A stretch of DNA of 64,000 nt from Saccopteryx bilineata (Eukaryota; Chordata; Mammalia; Chiroptera; Emballonuridae): positions 288,406,982-288,470,981 of the forward strand of contig NC_089490.1 of assembly GCF_036850765.1 (NCBI RefSeq). Reading direction: 5' to 3'. Each line of letters starts with the position of its first letter. Within the stretch, counting starts at the first letter, position 1. Made by a program: the position numbers and the translations under genes. Shown piece after piece: positions 24,940 to 37,141 of this stretch. The notes under the pieces were generated by a model. It saw only the letters and a list, made by a program, of their open reading frames with translations. It searched no databases and was not told where the DNA came from.

Positions 24940-26824
24940 AAAAAGAATAAAATATATACATTATTATTACTTTATAAGATAATGATCTGTTTATTAACTA
25001 CTTTTCAGAATAAAACATAAAAAAGGATAAAGACTATTGTGTCAATAAATTATTTTAATGCACATTATATGAAACATCAGACTTAATTCATTTAAGTTGC
25101 AGAATATATGCCAATAACTAAAAGGCATTCCTGTTAAATAAGACAATAAAACATATGTCTATAAATGGTATTTTATGACAAAAATTGAATTAACTATAAC
25201 ATTATTTCTAAAGGGAAGCTATATCTCTTAATTAGTTTATGATTCCATTATTTATCATGAAGTTTCTGCAATGACTATTCCTTTGCAATATTTTGGTAAA
25301 TATATTATTATATGGAGTTTTTCATACACGTAGTGTTTTTTAAAAAACCTTTAAGTCGTAAGCCAGATATAAAATATAGTGTAGATTAAGAGATAAACAG
25401 GATTTACAAGAGATAAAAAGGGTCTAAGAGGGAGTGAGTTATAGCTAGATGGGTTTATCTATGAATTTATTTTATGATCCAGCTGAGACAGAAAAGAGAC
25501 CAAATGCAAAGTGGGCAGACGAGAAGAGAGCCTGCTCCAGGAAAACACAGTATTCAAAATAATAAAATGCTGAAACCAATTCCAATCTGATTTAAAAGGC
25601 AGATTGAATATTTGGTAAAAAAGCAACACTTCTTGGTACAATTACAAATTATGGGTTAGTGGTATTAAGAAAAAAACTTGTGAAAGATAAATTTCAGAAA
25701 GGAGTTTGATGTCCTTGCTTGTAAAGATTTAACAACTGGCCCTAAGTCCACCTGGAAAACCAGATGCCATCATGCATGTAAGGACTAAGACAGAGTCCCA
25801 AGTTTTCCTGGTACAGCATTGAACCTGAGGCCACAGCGAGCAGCATTTCCATACCCTTAAAGTTTTGGATAGCAGTCTGCTTCATTTCCAAATTGTACCT
25901 AAACTGAGTAGTTGTCATTAAGCAATATCTCATTTTTTGCTGCTTTAATTTCCCTTATGTTCTTGTCGGTAGTTTCTGATAATTTTCTTCCACTGGAGTC
26001 AGGTCCAGGAGTGTGTTTCCTTCTAGTTTGAGACGTTAGGGCCTTAAGCTAGGACGTGTCTGCTGGTGGAGACCGTCCTCCCATTGGATTGCTCTGTGCA
26101 TACTGCCTAGTGTCTGTCTTTGTTTTGTTTCCTGATGTTTTCTTATCCATAAACAGCCAAGTCTAAGTATTAGAAAACAGTTCTGATAGACTCTATCTCT
26201 CAAAAATTTTCATATGAGAAGAAAATCTTCCATTTCACAGACCTGCCATCTTAGTTGTTTATAGGGCATCAATTATTTGGCCATTGTTGTGGTGGCTAAC
26301 ATTGACCTATGTACTAAAATTATAAAAATAAAAAAGAAACAAAAGTAAACTCTATCTTTAAAGTATAGTATTCAAATAACCAAGTTTATTTTATATAATT
26401 TCTTTGGTAGAACTCAGAAAATTATTGTCATCTGCAGCCCTTTCTTTCTTAAAAAATAGATTGGTGTATACCAATCAATATATATGAAATTACTGCAATG
26501 TATCAAATATAGCACAATGTATTTTATATTCAGTATTTTATATAATACATGAAACCATACTACCTTCTGTAATTAGCTCAATTTTTTCAAAAGCTAAGTT
26601 ATACTTGGTAAACTGTGGAGCTGGAAGACACTGGGGCAGTTCACGACAAAGCTTTTGCCTGGAGCCATTGGTCTGTACTGTCTCGGGGAAGACAGGAGCT
26701 CTTTTTAAAGTGACTAAGCTGTTTTTTTTTTGTTGTTTGGTCATACTTGGTAAGAACTTTCTTTGTTTTTCTGTTGTTATTTTTAACAATAATTGAGCTT
26801 TTAGAACTATACTACTTATTTTAA

Positions 26825-26990
26825 TGTTTGCACCTTTAGGTGGGGGTAGGTGGATGTGGGCAAAGACAGGGAAAATGAGGATATAGATGAGGATGTCGAT
26901 TTTGCTTGAGGTGATGGGAGCACAATGCAGTGTGCAGATGATGTATGGTTTTGCAGACCAATGTCACCCCAATAAATTCAATTTAAAATT
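26825..26990 (+). mobile_element. L1 3' UTR fragment
   Basis: A G-rich start (ggtgggggtaggtggatgtg) is followed by 'gaggtgatgggagcacaatg', 'gtgtgcagatgatgtatgg' and 'gaccaatgtcaccccaataa', the usual end of bat L1 3' UTRs, with an A-rich tail after 26970. Confidence 0.8.
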
Positions 26991-27102
26991 CCAAAAAAAT
27001 TAAATAATTAAAAAATTAAAAATGCTAGTAACATGAAGATCATTAAACATACTTTTGCATGATCTTTAATTGCATTTAGAATAAATTAATTAAAGGAGAT
27101 AC

Positions 27103-27139
<37 letters not shown>
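27103..27139. repeat. (AT)n(AG)n microsatellite
   Basis: About 9 AT units are followed by about 9 AG units, directly upstream of the inverted L1 segment at 27145. Confidence 0.97.
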
Positions 27140-27144
27140 TAAAA

Positions 27145-27540
27145 GATATTTTGATATTTTGAAATCGGCAAGTATGATGCTTCTAACTTTGCTCTTCTTT
27201 CTCAAGACTATTTTAGCTATTCTGATTTTTTTTTGTGTGTGTGAGTGTTTTTATGTGAGTTTTAGGATTTTTTCGTTCAATTTATCTCCAAAAAATGGCA
27301 GGAAGAATTTGATAGAGATTATATTAAATCTGTAGATTGCTTTGGTAAGTATGCATATATTAACAGTGTCTTCCAATCCATGAAGACAGATTGTTTTTCT
27401 ATTTATTTGTATCTTTTAAAATGTTTTTCAACATTGTTTATAGTTAATGTACAAGTCTTTTGCCTCTTTTAAACCTATTACTAAAAATATTATTCTCTTT
27501 AATACTATTGTAAATGTAATTTTCTTAATTTCTTTTTTGC
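27145..27540 (-). mobile_element. Inverted 5' segment of an L1 (ORF2 part)
   Basis: Read on the minus strand this corresponds to L1 ORF2 around and after the reverse-transcriptase region; on the plus strand 'tgaaatcggcaagtatgatg', 'gactattttagctattctga', 'tagagattatattaaatctg' and 'cattgtttatagttaatgta' follow the L1 antisense order. It is decayed and abuts a plus-strand L1 segment from further 3' in the element. That is the arrangement expected of a 5' inversion during insertion. Confidence 0.85.
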
Positions 27541-27810
27541 AGCTACTATAGAAAACAGTATTGAGGTACCTCAAAACATTAAAAATAGATGTGCCATATG
27601 ATGGAGCTAACCCACTTCTGGGTGTACATTCAAAAGAATTGAAATTAGATTCTCAAAGCGATATCCACATTCCCATATATTTATAGTAGAATTATTCCCA
27701 ATAAGTAAGATATGAAAACAACTTAAATGTTTATGGATAAATGAATGAATGAAGAAAATCTGGTACATATATATAATGTAATATTATTCAGACTTTTAAA
27801 AAGGCAGGGA

Positions 27811-28168
27811 GGCCCCGGCCAGTTGGCTCAATGGCAAAGCATCTTCCTGGCATCTGGAAGTTTCAGGTTTGATTTCCGGTCAGGGCATACAGGAGAAGCA
27901 CCCATCTTCTTCTCCACTCTTCCTCTTCTCATTTTTCTCTCTCTCTCTCTTCCCCTTCCCCAGCCAAGGCTCCACTGGAGCAAAGTTGGCCCCGGGTGCT
28001 GAGGACGGCTCCATGGCCTCCACCTCAGGCACTAGAATGGCTCTGACCTCAATGAAACAATGCCTCAGATGGGTAGGCATGCCGGGTGGATCCCCGTCGG
28101 GCGCATGTGGGAGTCTGTCTGACTGCCGCCCCACTTCTAACTTTGGAAAAATACAAAAAAAAAAAAAA
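27811..28168 (+). mobile_element. Long-type bat SINE nested in L1
   Basis: The head 'ggccccggccagttggctca' and body ('cagggcatacaggagaagca', 'gccgggtggatccccgtcgg', 'gggagtctgtctgactgccg') are followed by 'aaaatacaaaa' and an A tail. It interrupts L1 sequence; a short related flank (aaggcaggga / aagaggga) suggests the target duplication. Confidence 0.93.
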
Positions 28169-28468
28169 GAGGGAATTTTACCATTTGCAGTAATATGGAT
28201 GAACCTGGAGGACATTACATTAAGGAAAAAAAGCCGGTAACAGACAAATACTGCATGATTCCACTTATATGAGGCATTTAAATAAACACATAAAGACTGA
28301 GAGTAAGACAGTGTTTTTCCTGGGCCAGAGAAAGAAAAAACTGGGGTGCTACTGTTTAATGAGTGTAAAGTTTCATCTATAGAAAATGAAAAAAATTGTA
28401 GATATTTGTTGTATTACCTAGAAACTTTAGTTAACAATATTATATTGTTCACTTAAAAATTTATCAAG

Positions 28469-28820
28469 GCCCTGGCCGGTTGGCTCAGGTAGAGCGTCAG
28501 CCTGGTGTTCAGCAGTCCTGGGTTCAAATCCTGGCCAGGGCACACAGGAGAAGTGCCCATCTGCTTCTCCATCCCTCCCCCTCTCCTTCCTCTTTGTCTC
28601 TCTCTTCCCCTCCCACAGCCAAGGCTACATTGGAGCAAAGTTGGCCCCGGATGCTGAGGATGGCTCTGTGACCTCTACCTCAAGCGCTAGAATGGCTCTG
28701 GTTGCAACAGAGCGACGCCCCCTGGTGGGTGTGCCAGGTGGATCCCCGTCGGGCGCATGTGGGAGTCTGTCTGACTGCCTCCCTGTTTCCAACTTCAGAA
28801 AAATACAAAAAAAAAAAGAG
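28469..28820 (+). mobile_element. Long-type bat SINE nested in L1, second copy
   Basis: The head 'gccctggccggttggctcag' lacks a couple of bases in the A-box region. The body and A-rich tail are as in the family. The perfect 9-bp repeat tttatcaag flanks it at 28460-28468 and 28821-28829, inside the L1 3' UTR. Confidence 0.95.
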
Positions 28821-28879
28821 TTTATCAAGAGGAGAAATATCATGTTCCTACCACCATAAGAAAATTGTACTACTTACTA

Positions 28880-29760
28880 TATATTTTTACATTTATTTTT
28901 TAATGTATTGTGTTGATGTAGTTTTAAAAGTCCCACTCAATAGAACACCCTCTGCACACTGCACTGTGCCCTGCCATAACTCATGCAAAGTCTCTTTTCA
29001 CCCCTTAGGCCGCCCTCTTGCCCTTCTCCCCCTACCTGCACCCCTCTTACCCTCTGGCTGTTAGTACTCTCTTGTTTGTATATGGTTGTTATGTATATAT
29101 GATTTTTGGCTAATCCTTTCCCCTTCTTTGATCCAGTCCCCTCTTCCTGTTTCCCTCTGACAGCGGTCCATCTGTTCTCTGTGACCCTGACTCTGTTTCT
29201 ATTTTGTTCCTCAGTTGATTGTGTTTATTAGATTCCACATTTAACTGAGATCATATGGTATTTGTCTTTCTCTGCCTGGCTTATTTCACTCAGCATAATA
29301 ATCTCCATGTCCATCTGTAGCAAAAAGTAAGATTTCCTTCTTTTTATGGCTGTGTAGTATTCCATTGTGTATATGTATCACAGTTTTATATCCACTTGTC
29401 CACTGATGGACACTTGGGAAGGTGTGAGTTGATATCTCATTGTGTTTCTAATTTACATTTTTTTGATGATTAGTGAGGTTGAGCATTTTTTCATATGCTT
29501 ATTTACCATCTGAATGTCCTTTTTGGAGAAGGGTCTATTCAGGTCCTTTGTCATTCTTAAATTGTATATTTTGTCCTCCTGGCATTGAGTTTTAAAATTG
29601 TTTATAAATTTTGGTTATTAGTTTCTTTTCAGATGTAACTGAGAATATATTCTACCATACACTGAGTTGTATTTTTGTTAATGGTTTCTTTTGCTGTGCA
29701 AATGTTTTTTAGTTTGATATAGTCCCATTTGTTTATTTTTTATCACTGTTCATATTTTAA
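28880..29760 (-). mobile_element. L1 3' end, minus strand, with internal deletion
   Basis: Read on the minus strand it runs from ORF2 ('ttgcacagcaaaagaaacca', 'gagatatcaactcacacctt') through 'gaatactacacagccataaa' to the 3' UTR ('aactgaggaacaaaatagaa', 'gagggcggcctaaggggtga'). Around 29407-29425 the text jumps from 'aactcacacct' to 'cccaagtgtccatcag', skipping ORF2 sequence normally in between, which I judge to be a deletion of a few hundred bases. It faces the plus-strand L1 at 27541-28865. Confidence 0.88.
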
Positions 29761-30019
29761 TTCAAGTACTCACACAGTCTATTTTATTAAAGAGCATTAT
29801 TTTTGTTTTAGCTTGTTTGATATTAAATGGTGACTAATGGATCTGTAAATATATACAATAAAGAATTTCAAACTAACTGAATATTTAGAGAGTGCACAAT
29901 AAAATTTCCAATAAGCAATAAATACCTAATATTAAATAGAGGGTATGAACATAGATGCCTGGAGTTACTTCTTATAACATTTTAAAAGTTTTTTTTTTTA
30001 ATTAAATTTCTTGGGGTGA

Positions 30020-30202
30020 GCCTGACCTGTGGTGGCGCAGTAGATAAAGCATCGACCTGGAATGCTGAGGTTGCCGGTTCAAAACCCTGGGCTAGCCTGG
30101 TCAAGGCACATATGGGAGTTGATGCTTCCTGCTCCTCCCTCCCCCTTCTCTCTCTCTCTCTCACTCCCTCTCCTCTCTAAAAATTAATAAAAGAAAAATT
30201 TT
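30020..30202 (+). mobile_element. Short-type bat SINE with 19-bp target duplication
   Basis: It begins 'gcctgacctgtggtggcgca', contains 'gccggttcaaaaccctgggc' and 'ggcacatatgggagttgatg', then a CT tract and A-rich end. The perfect duplication attaaatttcttggggtga lies at 30001-30019 and 30203-30221. Confidence 0.96.
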
Positions 30203-30984
30203 ATTAAATTTCTTGGGGTGATATTGGTTAAGAAGATTATAGAGATTTCAAGTATAAGTTTATTATTTAAAATTCTAGTACTATTGTAGCCTGTATGTCC
30301 ATATTTATAAAAATTGAGGGAAATTGATCTTGTATCTAGGCTCTGATTGTAGAACCTTTTTAGTATTCTATGACTTATTGATTTGGAAATTCAAGATAAA
30401 TAATAGGGGTCTTGCCTAACTGAAAATAGATAACAAAGCATTATTTGTAAAAATTATCTCAAACAATATGGCCAATATTTAATTAAAAAGCAGTGTCCAG
30501 GTTTCAGTATTACAATTTTGGCACCAGACAGTTATTACCAGTGGATTTCTTTTTTCATGCCATAATAAATTAGGCATTAATGCGCTACACCAATTCTCCC
30601 ATTACTGAAAATCATATTCTATCAGAATTTATTCTTATGTCAAGATATTTGTGATACATTTGAAATTTGTTTTGAGGCTGCAAACTCACACAGACACATA
30701 CATACATCCTATGAAGCAATTGTGGAAATTAACAAAAAATGTATTATTGTTACTTTATCATTACTTTTATTTATAATAAATTTTTAATCAGGAAAAACAC
30801 AAATTATTTGAGCCAGAAATAGATGGCTGCACTTCTTCTATATTTTGGCAGGTACCTGTGCATTTCTATTCCTAAGACATTGAATTGCTACCCTTTTTAT
30901 GGTGTTATATTAGCAATATTCTAAATTTTTATTTTTAAAATATATTCACCTAAGTTTTATAAATATTCTATAAGATAAAGGTGT

Positions 30985-31195
30985 AATAAATAATAGATTC
31001 TGTTCTAAGCACTTCCCATATATTAATGCATTTAATCCTCATCACAATATTAAGAAAAAGATACTCTCATCAACTCTTTACGTATGATGAAACTAAGACA
31101 ATTAGACTTTATGTCATCTGCCCCAGGTCAAACAACTATAGAACTAGTTTCTGTCTCAGCTGGTCTGATATCTCCGCCACCGTTCTTAATGACTA
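30985..31195 (-). repeat. MIR relic, minus strand
   Basis: 'ttctaagcacttcccatata', 'aatgcatttaatcctcatca', 'gatgaaactaagacaattag' and 'ccccaggtcaaacaactat' follow the reverse complement of the MIR consensus in order. Confidence 0.82.
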
Positions 31196-32120
31196 TGATA
31201 CATACCCTGTTAGTTTACATTAAAATGGTTATATGCTGATAGTATAAATTTAGCTTCATACTGTTTCATTCTTTCAATAAAAGATTTCTGCACATTCACC
31301 ATATATGTTTAGACACAACTGTGGATGGTAACCTTGAATCTATCACCTACATAATTTAGCTTTATATTTCACCATTCTGAATTAGTTACACCTCAGTATA
31401 AGTCTTGTGTATTGAATGATACATGTAAAGTATAAATACATTTTAGTTTACCAAAGAATAACTTCATAAAATTAAAAGCAACAGTCTCTATCCCATTTAT
31501 TGCATTTTCTCATATATATGTGTTTAGATTTTATAGTTTTGATTATCTTGTTTTTTTATGCTCTATTTGTCTTTACTATATCATTCAGTATTTCCTAAAA
31601 ACTCCAAAAACTCATTGATTCTGTATATGATTAAACCCTTATTATCTTAAGTTCTTCCCCAAGGTCACCTCTCCACCTGCTTTCATTCACTGCTTTGCTG
31701 ATGGACGCTTTTGATCTCTTCATGTCATGTTTAACTCTTTCTTGGTTTAATTTCTTGTTTTTGATAAAAGAGATCCAAGTATAATTTGTATAAATGTATT
31801 GGGAATATATATTGCGTGTGTACTTGTTGGAATTTATCCTTGTTTTGACTTATGAATATTTTTTTTGTTGTTTCTGAAATTTTGGAATTTTCTTTTCATC
31901 TTTGGCATTCTGATGTTTAAAATGAATTTGTCTTTTATTATTTTTTTATTATTCAGTGTGTTCACTGGGTGAAAAGTTTGGTCTATAGTACATACTTGCA
32001 TATTTATAAAATTTTTATGTACTATTTATTTTAAAATAATTTAACTTTCATTCTCTCAGTCTTCTTTTTCTGAGAGTGTTTTTCTTTGATTCTCTTGGCT
32101 GATGATTTGGCTTATCTTTT

Positions 32121-32477
32121 TTTTTTTTAGTGAGAGAGATAAAGAGCAGAGAGAAAGAGACAGAGAGAGAAATAGATAGGGACAATCAGACAGAAAGGGA
32201 AAGAGATGAGAAGTATCAATTCTTCGTTCCGGCATCTTAGTTGTTCATTGACTGCTTTCTCATACATGCCTTGACAGGGGGGTACAGCCTGAGCCCATGA
32301 CTCTTTGCTCAAGCCAGAGAACTTAGGCTCAATCCAGTGACCTTGGGCTTCAAGCAGTGACCTTTGGGCTCAAGCCAGAGACCATGTGGTCAAGTCTATG
32401 ATCTCACGTTCAACTCAGTGACCTTGGGGTTTCGAACGTGGGTCCTCTGCTTCCCAATCAGATGCTCTATTTACTGC
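32121..32477 (-). mobile_element. Bat SINE with internal tandem repeats
   Basis: On the minus strand the element starts near 32477 with a tRNA-like head (B-box-like segment within 'acccacgttcgaaacccc'), then holds at least five imperfect units of about 15-25 bp built on 'gtcactggcttgagccc'-like sequence (32285-32440), then a CT-rich and A-rich end. The flanks ttggcttatctttt (32107-32120) and ttggctcatctttt (32478-32491) match at 13 of 14 positions. Confidence 0.9.
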
Positions 32478-33009
32478 TTGGCTCATCTTTTAAGATAGAA
32501 TATTAAAATCCTTTGAGAATTCTGTGTATATAATCTTAATTTTTTATTTAAGAAGTCTTCCAATCAATGTACCATGGCTCAGTTGTGGGCTGTGAAGGTG
32601 TCAAAGAATTGGCAAGATTTTGTCTCTGCCTATGAAGCAGCGAGCCTGGACAGTGGCCACCAGAGCCATGACTCAATAACCTTTGGTCATGTATTAAAAT
32701 ATAATAATGTTAATATTCTATTATATCAGTATGTGACCAAATATGGTATGAAAGAGAGTAGAAAGTGTTTATTTAGAATTTTCATACATGTGCACTAATT
32801 TAATTAATTTTATTCTTAAATTTTTAAACAATATCTGAGACTTTTCATTTACGTTTCATTTGTACTCTATCTTAACACTTAGAATTTCTCCTTGATAATA
32901 ATTCTTTGAATCTTCATTTTTCTGTTCCTTTACCCCTTACTGAGTGCTATTTCTAGACATTATTTGGTATGATGGATAAAATATTTAGACATGATGTTGA
33001 TAATTATTT

Positions 33010-33201
33010 TTTTTTAATTTTTTTTTATTTATTCATTTTAGAGAGGAGAGAGAGAGAGAGAGAGAGGACAGAGAGACAGGGGGGAGGAACTGCAAGCATC
33101 AACTCCCATATGTGCCTGAAGAAGCAAGCCCAGGGTTTTGAACCGGCGACCTCAGCATTTCCAGGTCGATGCTTTATCCACTGCGCCACCACAGGTCAGG
33201 C
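33010..33201 (-). mobile_element. Short-type bat SINE with 20-bp target duplication
   Basis: Read on the minus strand it has the head 'gcctgacctgtggtggcgca', B box (gccggttcaaaacc), 'ggcacatatgggagttgatg', a CT tract and an A-rich tail. The perfect 20-bp duplication catgatgttgataattattt flanks it at 32990-33009 and 33202-33221. Confidence 0.96.
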
Positions 33202-33999
33202 CATGATGTTGATAATTATTTAATTGAGGTAAAAAAAAATAAATGCACAACCATAATAAAAATAAGAGAATATAAATTTAATATTGTGAGAAAGTAGCTG
33301 AAGGATAAATTTATTCCATTATGATAGAGCAGTTAATATTCCTCTGATCTAAATTGTGCATCTTATTTAGAACTTAAACAATTACTATTAATAATAAATG
33401 TAAGTAAAGTAAGATCATGTTATTCATAATATATTTTTAAAATAATATATTTTAAACTGCTTTTTAACATTTAACACTATGAAGTGATACTCATTCAAGT
33501 TTTAAATATATTCAATAACACTTAATAAATATACAATATTTGTGCAAATAAATAATCATACTATTTTTAAAGGCAATCCACTATTAATAGTCATCTTGTT
33601 TATTTTGCACTTTATCATTAAAAAAAAGAAGACATTGTACATTTTTGCATATAGAAATAGATAAAACATTAGAATATTATTTATTTCTAAATAAGTACTA
33701 AGGATTTAAAATGAAAAGCATATTTGATTATATATTTCCGATAAGAAAATATAATTAAGATCTTATTCTAGAATTTTAATTAAGAAACTAAATAATTAGT
33801 ATACTTTACTATAAATAATCTTTTTATATTTTATTTCTCTAACAGTTTTTCAATAAATAAAAAAGAAAAATGATATTAGAATTTTCTGAAAACTGGAATT
33901 GAATCATTAAAGTATTTATGGTGTTAATTACTGAACAAAAGAAAAAATGTATGAGATCTTTTATTTTAAATATTCTTATAATCTAGAAATAAACATGGG

Positions 34000-34630
34000 G
34001 AGAAGAGAGAGTTGGTCTCTGGCTCACTGCATCGGAACACTGAAATTCTGGTCAGGAGGCTCACCACTCCGAACATATTCCGGCCACTCCCTGTCACCAC
34101 CAGTTTTAGCAAAACTCTAGTTTCCTGCACCTGTAAAGAGACATCACTTTTGTGGGGCTTATCTTTTGAAAGAAAAATATTACCAGTAATATACTCTGAT
34201 GCTAGACTTGTGAAGCTGCTTTTACAGAAGTAATGTCAAACAACCTATTTTACCAAAAGAAGCTTCTTCCTAGTCTCTGTGTTCACATGGGTGCAGACTT
34301 GATAACACATGCCATCGATTTCTTCAATGCTGCACAAAATCAGGAAGGCACATTTTCCTGCTCTTTTGCATTCTAGACATCAAGAAAAATGTGTGCATTT
34401 TTTTTCTATTTTCTCATTCTCTCTGATATTAGAAGTAACAATTCCCATTAAAGGAATACTACTGTTTCTTAATACATATAATGGAGAACGGCTGCCTTTG
34501 CCTAAAACCCTTTTTGTGCTAACATCACAGGCCGGAGCTGACTTTCTTAGCATATCAGTTACCTCACACTGGCCAAATCTGACTCTCATTGCCTGCAGAA
34601 TGAGGTAAAGTGTCAAAGGTAGTCTAATAT
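34000..34630. other. Relatively GC-richer unique stretch, no gene recognised
   Basis: This stretch is less AT-rich than its surroundings and does not match any repeat I recognise. Open frames of up to 99 codons (34309-34608, plus strand) have no recognisable domain or motif. It could be an old repeat or non-coding conserved DNA. Confidence 0.35.
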
Positions 34631-35076
34631 ACTAAAGTTGTAATTTAATATATATTTTTGACTGATAAAATACAAATCTCAAAGCTTCATTCTATGTTTC
34701 AGGAAATATGAAAACTAAGTTTAAATAATTGACACTTAAATGAATTAATTTGAGAAATAATATCTCAATTTTTCCTTTGCCATATTATTGTTCTTCATCA
34801 CTTGTTTACATGGTAGTGTGTGTGTGTTACATGTATGTCTTTCTATTTGAAGATCTAAACAACTACTTATTTTATTAACTTAAAATTTATTTTCCTCGCT
34901 CATCTCCCTGTCCCAGACACATCATCCAGCACAGCAACCACCACAAGTATTTAAATAAAGGTTTTGCTTAAATGAGTGAATACCATTTTTATGAATGAAA
35001 CATTTAAATAATTGTGTAAAGTCAATTATTTGTATAAGAGTTAGTGCAAACTGAGAAAAGTAAAAAAACTGTGTAG

Positions 35077-35460
35077 GCCCTGGCCGGTTGGCTCAGCGGT
35101 AGAGCGTCCGCCTGGCGTGCAGGAGTCCCGGGTTGGATTCCCGGCCAGGGCACACAGGAGAAGCGCCCATCTACTTCTCCTCCCCTCTCCCTCTCCTTCC
35201 TCTCTGTCTCTCTCTCCCCCTCCCGCAGCTGAGGCTCCATTGGAGCAAAAGATGGCCCCGGCACTGAGGATTGCTCTATGGCCTCTGCCCCAGGTGCTGG
35301 AATGGCTCTGGTCACAACAGAGCGACGACCCGGATGGGCAGAGTATTGCCCCCTGGTGGGCGTGCCGGGTGGATATCGGTCGGGCGCATGCGGGAGTCTG
35401 TCTGCCTCCCGGTTTCCAGCTTCGGAAAAATGCAAAAACAAAAACAAACAAACAAACAAA
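35077..35460 (+). mobile_element. Long-type bat SINE, well preserved
   Basis: The head 'gccctggccggttggctcag' continues 'cggtagagcgt', with a B box carrying one change (gggttggattccc). The body is full length, and the tail is aaaac/caaa-rich instead of pure A. Flanks aaaactgtgtag (35065-35076) and aaaacctgtgtag (35461-35473) indicate the target duplication. Confidence 0.95.
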
Positions 35461-36354
35461 AAAACCTGTGTAGATTTGCTGATAATTATTTAAGAAATAA
35501 TTTTAATTTTAATAGGTATGTTTCTTATGTGCTTTTACTATTCTAATTTACATTAAAATTTAATCTCAGTGGAGAGATAAAAATAATTGTTTTACATTTG
35601 TTTATTTGCATTTGCAAATGATATATATATAGAGAGAAAGACATGTATTATGCCCCTTAAAGCACAATTTTAAAGATACAGGGACTGTATATATGAAGGT
35701 TTTTCAGAAAAGGTATACAGAAAATTAAAGAATATTTGTGGTTCTCTGTACAGTTAAAATTAGACTAGCTCAATCAAGCTCTTTAAATAAAAACTACATC
35801 AAAAATACAAGGACATTTTCAAGTTTAGTTTCTAAAATAAATGTAAGAATTCTTTACAGGAAAAAAGTGAAGATAAAAATTTAAGTTATTTAACTTACTA
35901 TAGTTTTATACTTTAAAAATCACACCAAAATAAAGATGCAACTTGAAAAATGAAAAAAAAAAATCTATTAAAAATGAATATATCTGTCATCATAGAATAT
36001 AGTTAGACTTCTGATAAGTTATGACATTAAGTCTGTAACTTATGACATGGCAATATATCTGAAATATATTTTCCCAAAATGACTCACCAGCCTATCCTTC
36101 ATATATCCTAATCACAATGCATAGTTCTAAACATTAATCATATTTCTATTCCTTTTAAGGTAGATAAGATTTACGATAAAGTAGAATTAGGAGAAAACTA
36201 AGGGTTCTAGAAAGTGAACCCTTAGGTATTCGATACTATATCCATCCCCTATATACATTTAAAACAAAGTTAATTTACAATAGTCAATTTTTCATGCCCA
36301 GCCTTAATTTTAGAAACTCAACAAGAAATATTAACAGTAGAACCTTTACAGACT

Positions 36355-36535
36355 CAAACTCTTTGAGGTAGATATTACATAAGATAAAGTCTTTTTTTAA
36401 TACATTCAATTTTTTGAAATGAAGAAAACAGCCAAAGGACATTCATTGAGTAATCTATTAGTATCACAGTTGGGAGATGAAAACATATCTCTTTATTCTC
36501 AAGGCAATGCTCTTCTTTCTACCCAATATTAAAAT
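36355..36535 (-). repeat. Probable MIR relic, minus strand
   Basis: 'ctctttgaggtagatattac', then 'gaaatgaagaaaacagccaa' and 'tatcacagttgggagatgaa' resemble the reverse complement of MIR with heavy divergence. Confidence 0.55.
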
Positions 36536-36902
36536 CTTTACTCTATCAACATTTCTTACATAGACAAATTATGAAGGCAGGTGAGTAACGAGGCTAGTGA
36601 GGCAAACACAATTACAATTAATGAATGTTTACCTTCTTTTCTAAAGGTTCTATCCATAAAATAACACTCTGCAAGGCCTCTCCACAGACTAAAAATTAAT
36701 TAGAAGTTATTTGAATTAAGTCTCAATAGTTGGATATGGCCAAAGTAGCTAAATTTATCTTTATGTAAGACAGTAAAAGTTTTCTTCAAGCAAATCAATA
36801 TTCTATAATTAGTTTCTATTTTTACTTAATTCTTCTTGCTAAACGTACCTTCTTAATAATTGAAAATAATGAAGACAGTGTGTGATTAGATCAAATCAAA
36901 AC

Positions 36903-36982
36903 TTTAAGAGAAGGATGGGGAGAGAGAGAAAAGAAAAGAGAAAGAAATGAAAGAAGGAAAGAAGAAGAGAGGGAGGAAGTGA
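36903..36982. repeat. Polypurine tract
   Basis: About 75 bases are nearly all purine on the plus strand (agagagagaaaagaaaagag and similar), with only a few T. No SINE body is attached. Confidence 0.9.
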
Positions 36983-37141
36983 TAAAAAAAAACTAAGAAA
37001 AATTTCAAGTTTATGTTTAATTGATGGCTACTAATTTGAGTTTTCTTGGACTTGTTCCAACTCTGTGTCAAAAAATTCAGCTGCCTGTGACTGATTATTA
37101 TGCCAAACTTATGTGAAACATTCCATTTGAAATCCATTATA

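Larger units (their letters stand above)
27541..28865 (+). mobile_element. L1 3' segment (end of ORF2 and 3' UTR), split by two SINEs
   Basis: L1 sequence runs in three blocks: 27541-27810 ('gcagctactatagaaaacag', 'acccacttctgggtgtacat'), 28169-28468 ('ggatgaacctggaggacatt', 'tactgcatgattccacttat') and 28830-28865. SINE insertions at 27811-28168 and 28469-28820 separate them. Order and orientation stay continuous across the insertions, so the SINEs are younger. No open ORF2 frame remains. Confidence 0.87.

Noticed and set aside
28469..28545. tRNA-like sequence (also at the heads of the other SINEs)
   Set aside because: A and B boxes are present, but they continue into SINE bodies with A-rich tails and target duplications. 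These are SINE heads, not functional tRNA genes.
34309..34608. 99-codon open frame (plus strand) and 78-codon antisense frame
   Set aside because: Neither has a recognisable domain. Open frames on both strands in moderately GC-rich DNA are expected by chance.
35022..35459. 145- and 136-codon open frames on the minus strand
   Set aside because: They are antisense readings of the SINE at 35077-35460.
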